A DNA stretch of 64,000 bases. Origin: Paracamarosporium sp. OC-R06-R3 (Eukaryota; Ascomycota; Dothideomycetes; Pleosporales; Didymosphaeriaceae). The stretch lies in assembly GCA_019828545.1 (NCBI GenBank), contig JACVRA010000101.1, forward strand, positions 364,658 through 428,657, read 5' to 3'. Under the pieces are notes generated by a model. That model did no database searches. It saw nothing but the letters and a program-made list of their open reading frames with translations, and had not been told where the DNA came from. Of the stretch, positions 1 through 10,794 are shown piece after piece. The translations under genes were made by a program, and so were the position numbers. Within the stretch, counting starts at the first letter, position 1. Each line of letters begins with the position of its first letter.

Positions 1-818
1 CTTTTGAAGAGAAGATACAAAGAAAATGAAGCCTGCAAAGTCAGTCATGGGTAACATGCCAATACAGAGGATAGTTCATACCAATGATGTACAGCATGAA
101 GGAGATGAATCTATGGTGGGTAGCAAGCGGAAGCAAGATGCGGTCGACAAGCAGAATGTGCTTGAAGTAGTAGATTACACTTTCTCCATAGAGGAAGTAC
201 ATTGTGGTGCCCAAGAAGTACCAGTTCAATGACTTTGTGAAGCGCAGACTCCTAGCCTTGCTGGGTACGGCATGTATGGCAATGACTTCCTTGAAAGAGA
301 TGATCTGGAGGGCGGTCACGACGATGATGATGTAGATGTGGCCGGCGAAGAGAGCCCAGAAGAAGCCGGCAAGCATGACGAAGGTCCAGATAGTGCGTGT
401 ATAGAGGTTCTGCATCTTCTTTTCATATTCGGACTGCGGCGGAGGAGCGGGCTGGACCACGATCAGCGGGGTGGTGGATGAGGGAGGGGTGGTGGCTTTG
501 CGGGCAAGAGGTGCGCACAGGTACCGCATAGTGCTTGGAATACCACTGCCGGAGTCATGACGAAGAGCCACTTCAAAGTAAAGCTGATGTCTTCTGGAAG
601 ACGGCTGCCTGACCGCAAACCTTGGGCCGTGATGTAGCTGAAGGGGGGCTTACCGTCTCGTCCACCTTGCCGCCTGCGTGGCCATTTCTTGTAGGGCTGC
701 TGGGCTCGGAGTGGGCCGTCTCTGAGTGTTCAGAGACGCTCATGGACGGGCGACGCCCCTTGTTGTTGGGGTTGCTGCCCCGGTGCTGGAACTTGACGTC
801 TTTGCGCGGCCTGGCCAT
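1..818 (-). CDS. CDS1: CDP-diacylglycerol synthase (phosphatidate cytidylyltransferase), 5' part
   Basis: Converts phosphatidate and CTP to CDP-diacylglycerol, precursor of phosphatidylinositol, phosphatidylglycerol and cardiolipin, in the ER membrane. I read exons 818-654, 583-82 and 32-1; phases agree (0, then 1), with donors GTAAGC and GTATGA. The gene leaves the window at its left edge, so the catalytic C-terminal half is missing here. The first exon gives a polar, Ser/Pro-rich cytosolic tail. Exon 2 has the conserved start of the family: TIWTFVMLAGFFW, a second hydrophobic helix, then SLNWYFLGTTMYFLYGE and a following segment in HHRFISF. The acceptor at 583 is the least certain point; a later acceptor would shorten the tail only. 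It is divergent from the Rad26-like gene with a 376-nt shared upstream region. Confidence 0.88.
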
Positions 819-1194
819 TGTTTTGGCTGTGCTGCGCAGCGGAGCGCGAGGGGTTCGAGGGGAGAGCTGGGGCCGGGGAGCGCGTCGGGGAGGAAGACGA
901 CGTGTGAATGTGCGCAGTGCGCAGCGCGGGGGAGAATCGCAGCAGAGGGGCTGGCGTTTGGTGGAGGACGAGTTGGCAGGCTCTGTACAAAGACGTCACT
1001 CAGTGCTCCGCCGATTTTGGGCCCTGCGCGCTGGAGACGCTAACGTCAGCCTTGCATGCATGTGAAGAGTAGCTGCAGCCACTAGCAGCCGACGCGATTC
1101 TCGACGCGACAACGGCGGCGCACCCGCAATTGGCATCTTGGGATATTGGAATGTTGGAGGCGGCGCAGGCATCGCTTTGGCATGGCCCGCAACC
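819..1194. promoter_or_regulatory. Divergent promoter region between CDS1 and the ATRIP/Rad26-like gene
   Basis: A 376-nt interval between two divergent start codons. It is GC-rich and must hold both promoters and 5' UTRs. Open frames here on both strands are composition artefacts. No clear TATA box is seen. Confidence 0.5.
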
Positions 1195-3461
1195 ATGTAC
1201 GATGACGACTTTGACTTCTCCGACGCTGACTTCGACGACCTGCCCGCCAACACGCTGCAGCAGCTCGAGACAACAGCAATCCGCGCGACGCAGCAGCAGA
1301 GCCACAATGACAGTGCGGTGACCGAACAAGACTCGGCGGTTTACGGCTTCGACGAGGGCGACGACGACGAAGACGAGGACGAGGTTGTGAATCTGGATGA
1401 CGCCAGAGGGGCACCCCACCTCCCCAGCAACAACGCGAATGCCTACGAGGGCGGGCAACGCGACAGTGGCGACAATGGCGACAATGTACACTATGACGGG
1501 GCCATGGAGGTCGAGCAGGCGCCCCAGCAGTCACAGATCGACGTCGGGAGGCTCCTCGCGCGCATCAAGAAGGTGGGATTGACCACCAGAATGCCTACAT
1601 GAACTGTAGCTGACGGCTACAGCTAGAGCAAGAAAAACGGCGCCTGAACCATGACCTCGCGACCACTTCGGCAGAGGCAATCAAGAAGACGGGCGAGGTG
1701 GACAACCTCCGCCGCCGCACCGAACATGCAACTCGCCAAACCGAGCAGCGCCTTGCTCAACAGCAGCAGGAGCACAAGGAGTCGACAGCCAAGATTGCTG
1801 CAGAGAGAGATGCCCTGTTGCGGCAGCTGGAACAGGCCAAGACAAACAGTGCCTTTGATGAGCACAGTCGTCAAGAGGAGCAGATGCGCAGGCCGCGGCG
1901 GGTCGTACCAGCCCGTCCTAAGCCTGTTGCGCCCGCGACGGTGAGCCCCGCAGCCACCCCAAAGAAGGGGCAGAAGATTTTACCCCTCGGAGATGGCTTC
2001 GACGACGATGATGTGGTCATGGTGTCACCAAGTAAAAAACGGGACAAGTCCAAGGCGGCCACACCAAAGCAGGCGAGCAAGAGGAAGCGGCAGATCACCA
2101 ATGACAGCCCTGTTCCGATACTGGAGCTGAGCGAGCCAAGGGAAAAACCGAGTGCGCCAGAACCGCCATCGTTCAGCGAGGCAAAGTACGACATCACTCT
2201 GCTGCGGAATCTGTGCAAACATGACCAGCGTTACACACTGCTCCATCGCCTCATCTCGCACCACTGCTCCAGAGGGGACGATCGGATACTGGAAGCCCTC
2301 ACGCAGTATGCTTTTCCTTCTGATGCGACGAAGAAACTCTCGTCCGTTGTGTACGATTCTTTTTCCGCTTCTGTACCGTCTAACAATGCTCGCGAGCTGG
2401 CTATCAACATTTGCGGTATTTTTGTCAAACTCTGGGAGCAATGTTTACGGGAGAAATACTATGCTCCGATATTCTTGTTCCTCGATGCCCTGCAATTCGT
2501 GCTAGCGTGCGAGCCAGCAAAAACGGCTGTCGCAGTCATAGAAGATGTCACTCCGCTGGTAGTCGAATCCGTGAAACTGGTCGCTATACCCGTTTATGAA
2601 GCTCGAAATCGGAATGAGAAGAAGACGGCCTTTCTGTTCTCATCTGAGTATCAGACGACTGTAGATGAAATCGATGTGCCAAGCTGTCTCGACCTGCTCT
2701 ACCTCATGGCCACGTGCTGCGTTTCTAGTCCCTCACCGGAGCCGCTCGCACGATTCTGGCGTAACATGCCTCTCGACTTTGTCCTTCTGGTGCTACTGAA
2801 AGAGCAGCCCATACCCAACATGCTGCTCCTCCTACGAACCCTATCCACATCCGCGCTCTCCACCTCCCTTGGCCCTATTATTTCCGACGATCTCGATACC
2901 CAAAAAAGCGGCGAAAGCAACCTAATCTCACGACTCACGAACCTCTTCTCCGAAACCATCGCGCCCATCACCAATCCCAAATCCACCCCACCACCCCAAG
3001 TCACAGAATCCCAAGTTTGGAAAGTTCGTCTCAAAGTCCTAGACGTCCTCACCCAATTCTCCATCCCAGAATATGGCTCCACAGTACTCATCCAACACAA
3101 CCTCTGCATCGGCCGACTTATCAAATACCTCAATCACGCCGTCTCCGCCCTCTACGCGCGCCCGCTGTCTCCCACACAACCCGATAAAATCCAAACCATC
3201 AACGCCACAATGAAACTTCTCAACCACCTCACGACTAGCAATCCAGGCTTCAACATCAAAAGCAAGCTTAATGAGACGTTGGGTGGTTTACACGCATATT
3301 ACGTTAGTTTAACCCGCTTGGCATTTTCAGAGGGGTTAGTGCTCGAGGCCGGTATCGAGCAGGAGGTTATGGACATGGCGCATGATATCTTAGATGACGG
3401 TTTGAGTCCCGAGGAAGGCGATGCGTTGGCGGAGGTTTTTCCTAGTGGGACTTCGGCGTGA
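1195..3461 (+). CDS. rad26: DNA damage checkpoint protein, ATRIP type (S. pombe Rad26 / Aspergillus UvsD family)
   Basis: ATRIP-type proteins bind RPA-coated single-stranded DNA and bring the ATR kinase (Rad3/UvsB) to damaged DNA. Two exons, 1195-1572 and 1623-3461, join in phase 0 (donor GTGGGA, acceptor CTACAG), giving 738 residues. Residues 1-15 are very acidic (MYDDDFDFSDADFDDL), like the N-terminal RPA-binding patch of ATRIP. A coiled coil starts before the junction and continues after it (LEQEKRRLNHDL), which supports the splice. Then come a basic, Ser/Pro-rich linker and a long helical C-terminal region. The ATG at 1195 is chosen because an upstream in-frame start would add only a non-conserved stretch. 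The name follows S. pombe Rad26; S. cerevisiae RAD26 is an unrelated CSB helicase. Family assignment rests on architecture and recognition, not a search. Confidence 0.75.
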
Positions 3462-4838
3462 AAAGGGAGATGAGTGCGTTGAGAAAAAGGAGGTTTTTAT
3501 ATAATCATGGTGTTTTGTGGGATTGGGTGTGGGTTCTTCGGCGTTGCATACGCATACATACGGACTGGATATCAGCATTGGGTGGCGCACGGCACTGGTG
3601 GTATGTTGGGTGGGAACTCTATTTTGGGTTTCTACCAGGACTTGTTTCTGAGTGCGTTGTGTACGTTATCATGATAAAATGCTTTGTGTAGCAACACTCC
3701 TGCGAACCTGTGACTGGCAACATAAACTCCCACAAGTGGTTCTCTCCCATGTCCCATTATATTTGCTCTTACATGATTCGCGCTCTTCAACTGCATGTAG
3801 CTGCTTCACGTGCTTCCTGTTGCTGCTATAAGAAAATCAGACGTGCGGAAGGAATGTGTCTATATCATAGTGAGGATATAGCTGCTCATGTTAGAGAGTG
3901 AGGGTTATTGATGCGTGTGTGCTTGCTAGAAATGGTTGTCCAGTGAGAAGCGATATGGGCTTGGTTGGGATTGTGGTCTTCGAAGGGAGTGTCTGTAGGG
4001 TGGAAAGATGGAAACGGTTGACTAGTGGAGTTAAGAGATTTTGCTGTTGGGTAGCATGTGGATGGAAACGGGGATGGGCTGTGGCGCGAGGCTATAGCTT
4101 GAAAGATTGTTTTTATATGGTACGATATAGGAGTTATATATGAATACTATCTTGAATGGTTTAGCAGGCGATACAAGTTGACATTCAAGTGGCCTTGAGG
4201 CTGCGGATGAAGTGTTGATCTTAGTCTTGTGATATTGGATATTTGGTGGCGGTGCGGAGAGAACATGGTGTTGTTCACGATTTTATTCAAGGCTGCAGTA
4301 GTACAGGAAATATGTACATGGGTAGGAGGAGGGATGCACATGAGTAGGTTGGACAGGCTGGATGAACGAGACGGATGGGACATCCTGGACAGACGAGAGA
4401 CTGCGCTAACCAGACAGACTGCGCTAACGACCGACACAGGCTGCGCTAACGAGATGAGATAGACCATGTAGACGAAATACGTGCATCCAATCAAGCTCGC
4501 GGCACCAACTATTAAGTGCTTACTGCCCTGCGCTCGAAGAAGCGTTGCAGTTCGCCAGGGTCCCTGCTGATGGCTGATAAAGTGATGAGGTGAGGACATT
4601 AAAGACGTACAAAATCCTCAGTAACGCTTTGGATAACCAGGCCAACGCTATCTCTTCTTCATAAGAACGCTTGAGCAAAAGTTGGAGGTACCTGTCAAGC
4701 GGACACAGCCACTTGTCAGTTGACCAATCAGGTCGCCTTCGCATCCGCACAGGTCTCAGCCTCCCATATCCAAAAGATCTCTTTCAATTCAAACTCTTTT
4801 GCAGCCATCGTCTCTTTCTATAACGCACGGTTGTAGCT
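3462..4838. other. Intergenic, no gene seen; three copies of a 10-nt repeat
   Basis: Holds the 3' UTR of the Rad26-like gene and the upstream region of the HET gene. Open frames are short with poor coding character. The 10-mer CTGCGCTAAC occurs at 4401-4410, 4419-4428 and 4441-4450 inside a purine-biased tract. Nothing else recognised. Confidence 0.6.
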
Positions 4839-6551
4839 ATGCGCTTATTCTCAGCCCGCTTGCTTCAGCTACGCCAGTTCAACGACGAGGCAAATTTACC
4901 TCCTTACGCCATCTTATCGCATACATGGGGCAACAATGAATTGACCTTCGAAGATTTGCGACGTGGGAATGTCTCACAGATGACTGGATACTTGAAGATT
5001 CGACGAACGTGTCAACAAGCCCTTATCGATGGAATTGAGTATATATGGATCGACACATTTTGTATCGACAAAAGCAGCAGCGCAGAGCTATCGGAAGCTA
5101 TCAACTCAATGTTTCGATGGTACGAATGTGCATCAGCCTGCTATGCATACTTAGAGGATGTTCACGATGAGCCTATCGATCTTGAGATGGCAAGCGAAAA
5201 TGAGAGCAACACATTCTTGAAGGCTTTCCAGGATAGTCGCTGGTTTACCCGCGGATGGACCTTACAGGAACTAATCGCCCCCAACGAAGTCCACTTCTAC
5301 AACCAAGGGTGGAATTTTATAGGTACTCGAACTGCATTAAGCTCTCACATCGAGAAGATAACCTCAATCGATCAAGACGTGTTGGTGGCCAATCACCGAA
5401 GCCTAGGACAAGGTACAGTTAATCCTTTACTCTCTGGGAAGTCAATAGCACAACGTATGGCTTGGGCCGCGAATCGCGAAACGACACGTCCAGAAGATAT
5501 GGCCTATTCTCTACTGGGGTTGTTCGACATTCATATGCCACTTATCTATGGAGAGGGTGTGAAAAAGGCGTTTACACGTGTACAAGCCGAGATATTGCGG
5601 GATTTAGCAGACCATTCCATCCTCGCATGGTCAACAGAAACGAACATAACCAAAGTCACCATGGAGCAACCAACCCCAACCCCAAGCGGCCCTATAGATC
5701 CTCAGGAGCATATCGCAGTGGCACTTGCAACCCATCCTAAACTCTTTGTGATGTGTAGGAACATAGCCACGATACCGGCCTTTGATGCGAAGCCCATTGA
5801 AATGACCAGTCAGGGTCTTAAAATTGACATACGGCTTATTTATAATTATTCGCAGCAAAATGAGGACTATTTTTACGGAGCATTAGCTTGCCACGAAGAA
5901 GAAGATTTTGCTACATATGCTGGGATCCCACTCCTACAGCATCGGGGGCACAGAGACAATTTCTTCCGTGACCCGCGTCGCCCGCTAGCAAGAATACCCA
6001 TTTCAATAGTCGAAAATGCGCCATTACGGACAGTATTTCTTGCCACGAAAGCCAACGTCTATCCACCATCTGACGCACTCAGATATGCTGTTCCTCAGCA
6101 TTTTCTGCTCAGCGATTGCGTCGAAGATTGGATGCAAAATTTAGAAATACGCGCACAACCGGCTGAAAGATGGAACCAAGCCACCCGCACGATGCAATTC
6201 CGTGGTAGAGGCGCTCGCGAAAGACGTGGCATCTTAGCCATCAGGGCAATGTCGCGAAGTTTTCCGCGCTTCTTCTCGTTTAGCATGGCATTTGGTGTCG
6301 ACCTGAGTCCGCGCAATCAGAATCTCAGTAACGTCAATGACATATATCATCCCTACGTACGCCTTTTCCATGAACGGCCTGAAGATCTAGACGATTACGA
6401 GATGGTCGGTGGCAACTCCGACAAACTTCATTTTGCAGATCATGTTCTACGGGTCGAAATTACGCGTGAGATTCGGTTTGCAAAGCCAGTCTATGTCATA
6501 CGGCTCCGGTCACTAGACTATTCGGATACATCTGAGAATGTAATTCAGTAA
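4839..6551 (+). CDS. HET-domain (heterokaryon incompatibility) protein
   Basis: HET-domain proteins trigger cell death when genetically different hyphae fuse. The single exon encodes 570 residues. The three HET blocks are all present: AILSHTWG (24-31), WIDTFCID (70-77) followed by MFRWYECASACYAYLED, and WFTRGWTLQELIAP (about 135-148). After it comes the usual segment MAYSLLGLFDIHMPLIYGEG. No NACHT, WD40 or ankyrin repeats follow; the C-terminal 300 residues are unassigned, so this is the short HET-E-1-like class without a nucleotide-binding module. No frameshift or stop is seen, and the ATG is the first in the frame. It sits at the edge of a gene-poor stretch, common for this fast-evolving family. 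Whether it acts in incompatibility cannot be told from sequence. Confidence 0.9.
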   Translation: MRLFSARLLQLRQFNDEANLPPYAILSHTWGNNELTFEDLRRGNVSQMTGYLKIRRTCQQALIDGIEYIWIDTFCIDKSSSAELSEAINSMFRWYECASACYAYLEDVHDEPIDLEMASENESNTFLKAFQDSRWFTRGWTLQELIAPNEVHFYNQGWNFIGTRTALSSHIEKITSIDQDVLVANHRSLGQGTVNPLLSGKSIAQRMAWAANRETTRPEDMAYSLLGLFDIHMPLIYGEGVKKAFTRVQAEILRDLADHSILAWSTETNITKVTMEQPTPTPSGPIDPQEHIAVALATHPKLFVMCRNIATIPAFDAKPIEMTSQGLKIDIRLIYNYSQQNEDYFYGALACHEEEDFATYAGIPLLQHRGHRDNFFRDPRRPLARIPISIVENAPLRTVFLATKANVYPPSDALRYAVPQHFLLSDCVEDWMQNLEIRAQPAERWNQATRTMQFRGRGARERRGILAIRAMSRSFPRFFSFSMAFGVDLSPRNQNLSNVNDIYHPYVRLFHERPEDLDDYEMVGGNSDKLHFADHVLRVEITREIRFAKPVYVIRLRSLDYSDTSENVIQ

Positions 6552-9497
6552 ATGGTCTAAGCCTGGTATTTAGAGTGCGTGTCCTATGGTGATAGATTTT
6601 TATTACCTGTACCCGACATCCTCTTAAGATTTATTGAGGAGTCTTCATCAGGCGGGGCGCTCTCAGATCTACTAAAGATCATCGTGAGCCCCTGAAGGTT
6701 GCTGAAGATGACTCAGACTCCTGATATGAAGTAGTCAGCGGACGTTGCCAAACGTCACATCATCTGGAACTACGAACACTACCCACCAGCTGCTCGGCTT
6801 GTTATTCCCTCAACATGCATGCACCAACCTTAGGAAAGAAATCACGAAGACCAAAGGTAGCCTTCAAGCTCCACCCGCCAAAGTGCACTAGCTAATCAAT
6901 ATGACTCTAGACACAGCTCTTATCACAAGTACTCAGTGGCAAAAGCTCCCGAAAAACACGTTGTTATACTGTGGCAGTAAATCTCTTCGAACACAAATAT
7001 CCTCCGATGACCTGCTCGTATCTGCTCAATGTCGAGTTCCCATGCTTCTTGGTCATGCACGATAAAGCTATGCAACTTGGCAATTACCTAGCAGTATCCA
7101 TGTCTATGGCTGGATTGTCAACTTTGGAGGGTACTACAAAAGAGCTGTACAACTTCGAATTCCCCTCATACGCCTAGGATGGACACAATTGTCGTTGACT
7201 GTTTTACACCCGCGTGCAAAGTACTGAAACCCAAGCTTCAGCGTTTACAAGGCGCATTGTAGTCTTTCGTTGCTCGGGTTCTATTACTCGGCTTATTTAC
7301 TACATTCGCTCATGCTGACGACCGTGGCCTCATAGGATGGGGCAAAACGATGTATAATCCAACCTGCGCATTTTCATTAAGTCCAAGCCGCTTCGATGCA
7401 CGCCGGAAGAGCAGTGATGGTTTGTTTCCCTTGTGCAAGGTGTTTGGGTATAATGTGCGAGGCCAGAAGCGCACTGGCCTGTTCGACTTAGTGATTGTGT
7501 AGAAGTAAGTAGCATAAAGGCACGTGAGTTACGCCGACGATGACAACTTTATTAATGCGATTGTTGGGCATGGCTGCGGGTAATAGAAGCTAATAGTGTT
7601 GCAAGTGATGTTGGAATAAGAAACATCTTAACTTCTCAAGCCTTCCGTTTTTACACGCTGTTACCCATATTCCCGAGAGCATTCCGTGTATTCTGCAGTT
7701 TACGCTCTAAGCAGCCTGGATGCTAATCCCGAATCGTATTTTGACAGCGACGCCTACCGAACCAAAGGCACAGACAAGTGCGGTGATCGGCGGCGAAGAT
7801 GCCCTGAGCGTGACCAAAGTCCGCGGAGATAGGGCACTCAGGTATCTCCAGATCACATCTGATGCGGTAAATCCTGGCAAATGTGGCCGTTGGCTCAATA
7901 CTGAGAATATTACAAATTCATAAAGAGCTTAAGTCCTGTAGGACTGATATAGGAGGCCAGTCTGTAAAGTACAGTTCGTAAGGAATCATCAAAACATATA
8001 TGTAGAAACTGATTGCAAGGATTCTTGGATCCGAGGCGCCTATGCTACATTTATGGGATTGCTGCCAAGCATTCCCAAGGATTCAACGTGCTATCACATC
8101 CACCAATCCTATAGACGGTGAGATGTAGAGCACAATCGTTTCGCTTGCTTTTGTTCTCCATCGAAGGCTAAACGCGAATCCAACTAAACTTTTCTCGCGT
8201 CAATATCTCCCAGAACAGCTTCATTCCAAACAAAACATTGAGTATCGTGGCATTTAAAGTCCCCCGTATTCGTTGCAATCGTCGTGTGTCGAGTGTGTGT
8301 AGAGGATAAGCACCCAAAGGCCCTATATTGATTGGTGCGCCAATGATGGCAGAAATTTCGCATGTGACGCGGGAAAGTGTGACAAAAGCATTAAATGAAT
8401 GGTTTATTAGTTCATCCACCGAGAAGGAGATCTTGATTTCAAATTGCCTAGAACTGGAGCAAAATGTTCAAGAGATTCAATACGAAGGATTCATCCCAGG
8501 TCGCGATATCTCGGCTACGGTATTCTTCGAGGAAAACATTTTGAGTGGAATTCCGTATACCTGCCAAAGACGCCATACTAGTAAAGCTATAGGTTAGTAG
8601 TTTAAATATAACCTCAAGTAGATTGTAAGGTTAGTTTTTAATATAACAATTAGGTACGTAGACAACCCCTTGTAACACGAGCTCTATGTCTTTTAGACTC
8701 TTATAACTGTAGCTAAGCGGCCGCTTATTTAGCACCTTATATCTCTATATTTCAAGTATTGTCAATTTTATAGACGCAGAATTGATCTACTTAAGGACGG
8801 GAGGGCTGCGCCATGCCTATACAAGTTGCGGTTACTGGTTCCGATGAGAGCACTCTCTACCTTATCTCCGCTAATACAGTGTCAGTTAGATCCACAGATA
8901 AAGGAACAAAGAGGAGACCACTTCTCTCCTCACTACCCTTCATCCTAGGCTTTTTAAACTACCTCATATCATTCTATCACCCACCTAGCTTTGACTTATC
9001 TTTAGTTGCACAGCACCTCGAACCACGAACTCCAAGCGCCAGGACTATGCATTGGTCGGTCTGCATTGCTTAGTTAGTATTGCTTGCCAGTTCCTTGACT
9101 GTTTATAATGCATTTGACTGGGTGCTATTCCAGTTGGGGGTAGCGAAACAATCCGCCGATAGGTTCAAGCAGGGGTATCATACATAAGAGAAAGTTGCAG
9201 CTTTTAGAGATACTGGTTGCTTTATGACAAAAAGTGCCTCGTTGAGGCTCACAGTGTTCGGCAGCACACGGAAGCCAAGGTACTACACGAGCATCTATTG
9301 AAGTCAATGTACCAACTATGTACCCTAGAAGAAGCGATAAACCAAACGACTATTGATTATGCTCGGTGATGTTAAAAACTATCGGTTCAACGCAATGCCC
9401 TTCCACCCTCCTTCGCATGAGTTTACTAATAGGTACTCACACCCTCACATAAAAAGTCGCTGTCAATACCCAAAGTCAGGGTAAAAGCCCACCCTAC
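6552..9497. other. Gene-poor, partly AT-rich island; possible decayed repeat DNA
   Basis: Nearly 3 kb without a credible gene. Short open frames (for example 8328-8597 on the plus strand) match nothing I recognise. The stretch at about 8590-8800 is AT-rich, rich in TA steps, and encloses a perfect 14-nt palindrome, TAAGCGGCCGCTTA, at 8714-8727. The look fits repeat DNA mutated by RIP (C-to-T change at CpA), but no transposase or reverse transcriptase motif survives, so the origin is open. Confidence 0.4.
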
Positions 9498-10271
9498 CTA
9501 ATACCTCCTCAGTTCTGTTATCTTTGGCGGAACAAAAGGTTTAACAAGTAGCCCCACCATTCGCGTAGCCTTTTCAAAATCAGCAATTTTACACGTCTAC
9601 TCACAGTGTTTAACTTACCAACCAATCAAACCACTTGGCCCCCCCAGGTAACGCAAACCAGGCATCATGATCAGAAAAAACACGGACTAGCATCAGCAAC
9701 CCAGGATTTTCCGTTTGAAACAAGTCTTGGAAAAATATGGCCTTGAAGTCGCCAGCAGGCGCTGTCTTCTCACGTAGCTTTACCGGCACTCCTTTGTACG
9801 TTGTCATGCCATGAACGGTTCCACGAGGTATGATGATGGGGCCGGTAGAAGGCGTCGCAACAATTTCCTTCCGATCAACCCAGAATGTCATGCTTCCTTC
9901 AATGACTTCCATAATCTCATCGTGATGCTTCCCAGATTGTGTTAGCCAAGTTCATCGATGCTATGGAATAACACCCTACTCATACGTACTTCGTGCCAAT
10001 GTTCTGGTACATACAAGATGCCCGATCCAGGTTCCCCGTCGCAGATTGTTTCGGTCCAGTTATAATCCGGTTCATTAGGGGCTTTGGACTCCAACTAAGT
10101 CAACTTCAAGATACGATGTCCGGATCGTTCAAGGGAGACATACGTGGTCAATGAAGATTGTCATTTGAACTCCCTATGGCTGTCAGAATGTGACATAAAT
10201 GTAGAGAGGCAAATGTGGCATACTTTTGCAATGCCCATTGCGGGAAACGCCTCGACGCCTTTGGGAGACAT
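9498..10271 (-). CDS. Small cupin-fold protein
   Basis: Cupins are small beta-barrels that may bind a metal or act as isomerases, oxygenases or binding proteins; the role here is unknown. Five exons read in phase: 10271 to about 10224, a 30-nt exon that includes the ATG at 10164, an exon coding KAPNEPDYNWTETICDGEPG, the former main frame, and a last exon ending at 9498. The cupin motif is split by an intron: WHE lies before it and HHDEIMEVIEGSMTFW after it. The second motif is IIIPRGTVHGM. The last intron has donor GTAAGT and gives the tail MVGLLVKPFVPPKITELRRY. The real start may be the ATG at 10164 rather than 10271. It neighbours a dead ferric reductase on the opposite strand. Splicing is predicted by eye; the barrel itself is clear. 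Confidence 0.7.
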
Positions 10272-10794
10272 AATCCTAGGTAGTTGAGGGTTTTTCTGGC
10301 TGTGAACGAAAGGGATGCGGAGTATGGGAGGCTGCCAAAGAAGAAGATTACAGACGTTTTCTACTTCAGTTTGAAGCTGGAGAAGAGCTTTCTTGCTCTC
10401 GTTTTATACTCCTTGCCTCACAAGCACTGTCCTTGTGTACAATGGGCTAGAACCTCGTTTACTTCCAAATACCTACATTAAACCCGAACATTACCAATCT
10501 TAGGTCTCAATTGGCACTTATTCACGTAATCAATGCCACAATGTAGCTTTCAAATATCGGATTTAAATGATCACTTTTCCGATGCCTGGTTTGTGGACGA
10601 ATAGGGACAATACGAATTTGGGTTAGCGCCTTGTAGATCGATCTTAAACTCTATCGTCATCCCGAATTTAAAGCGAGCGTATGTCCTCGCATGAAAATCT
10701 TACAATAAATCCTAAGCTTGACATGTGTTTGCTTCATGCGGTTAGTCGCATTAATGAGCGCGTTTAAGACATTATTGACTCTTTAGTGATTCAT
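10272..10794. other. Intergenic between cupin gene and ferric reductase relic
   Basis: AT-rich. It holds the upstream region of the cupin gene and possibly further decayed 5' sequence of the ferric reductase. The open frame at 10284-10481 has no recognisable motif and I do not call it. Confidence 0.5.

Noticed and set aside
622..1602. Several long overlapping frames on both strands, including minus-strand 1000-1534
   Set aside because: Shadows of the CDS1 and Rad26-like genes in GC-rich DNA; Arg/Ser-rich translations without motifs.
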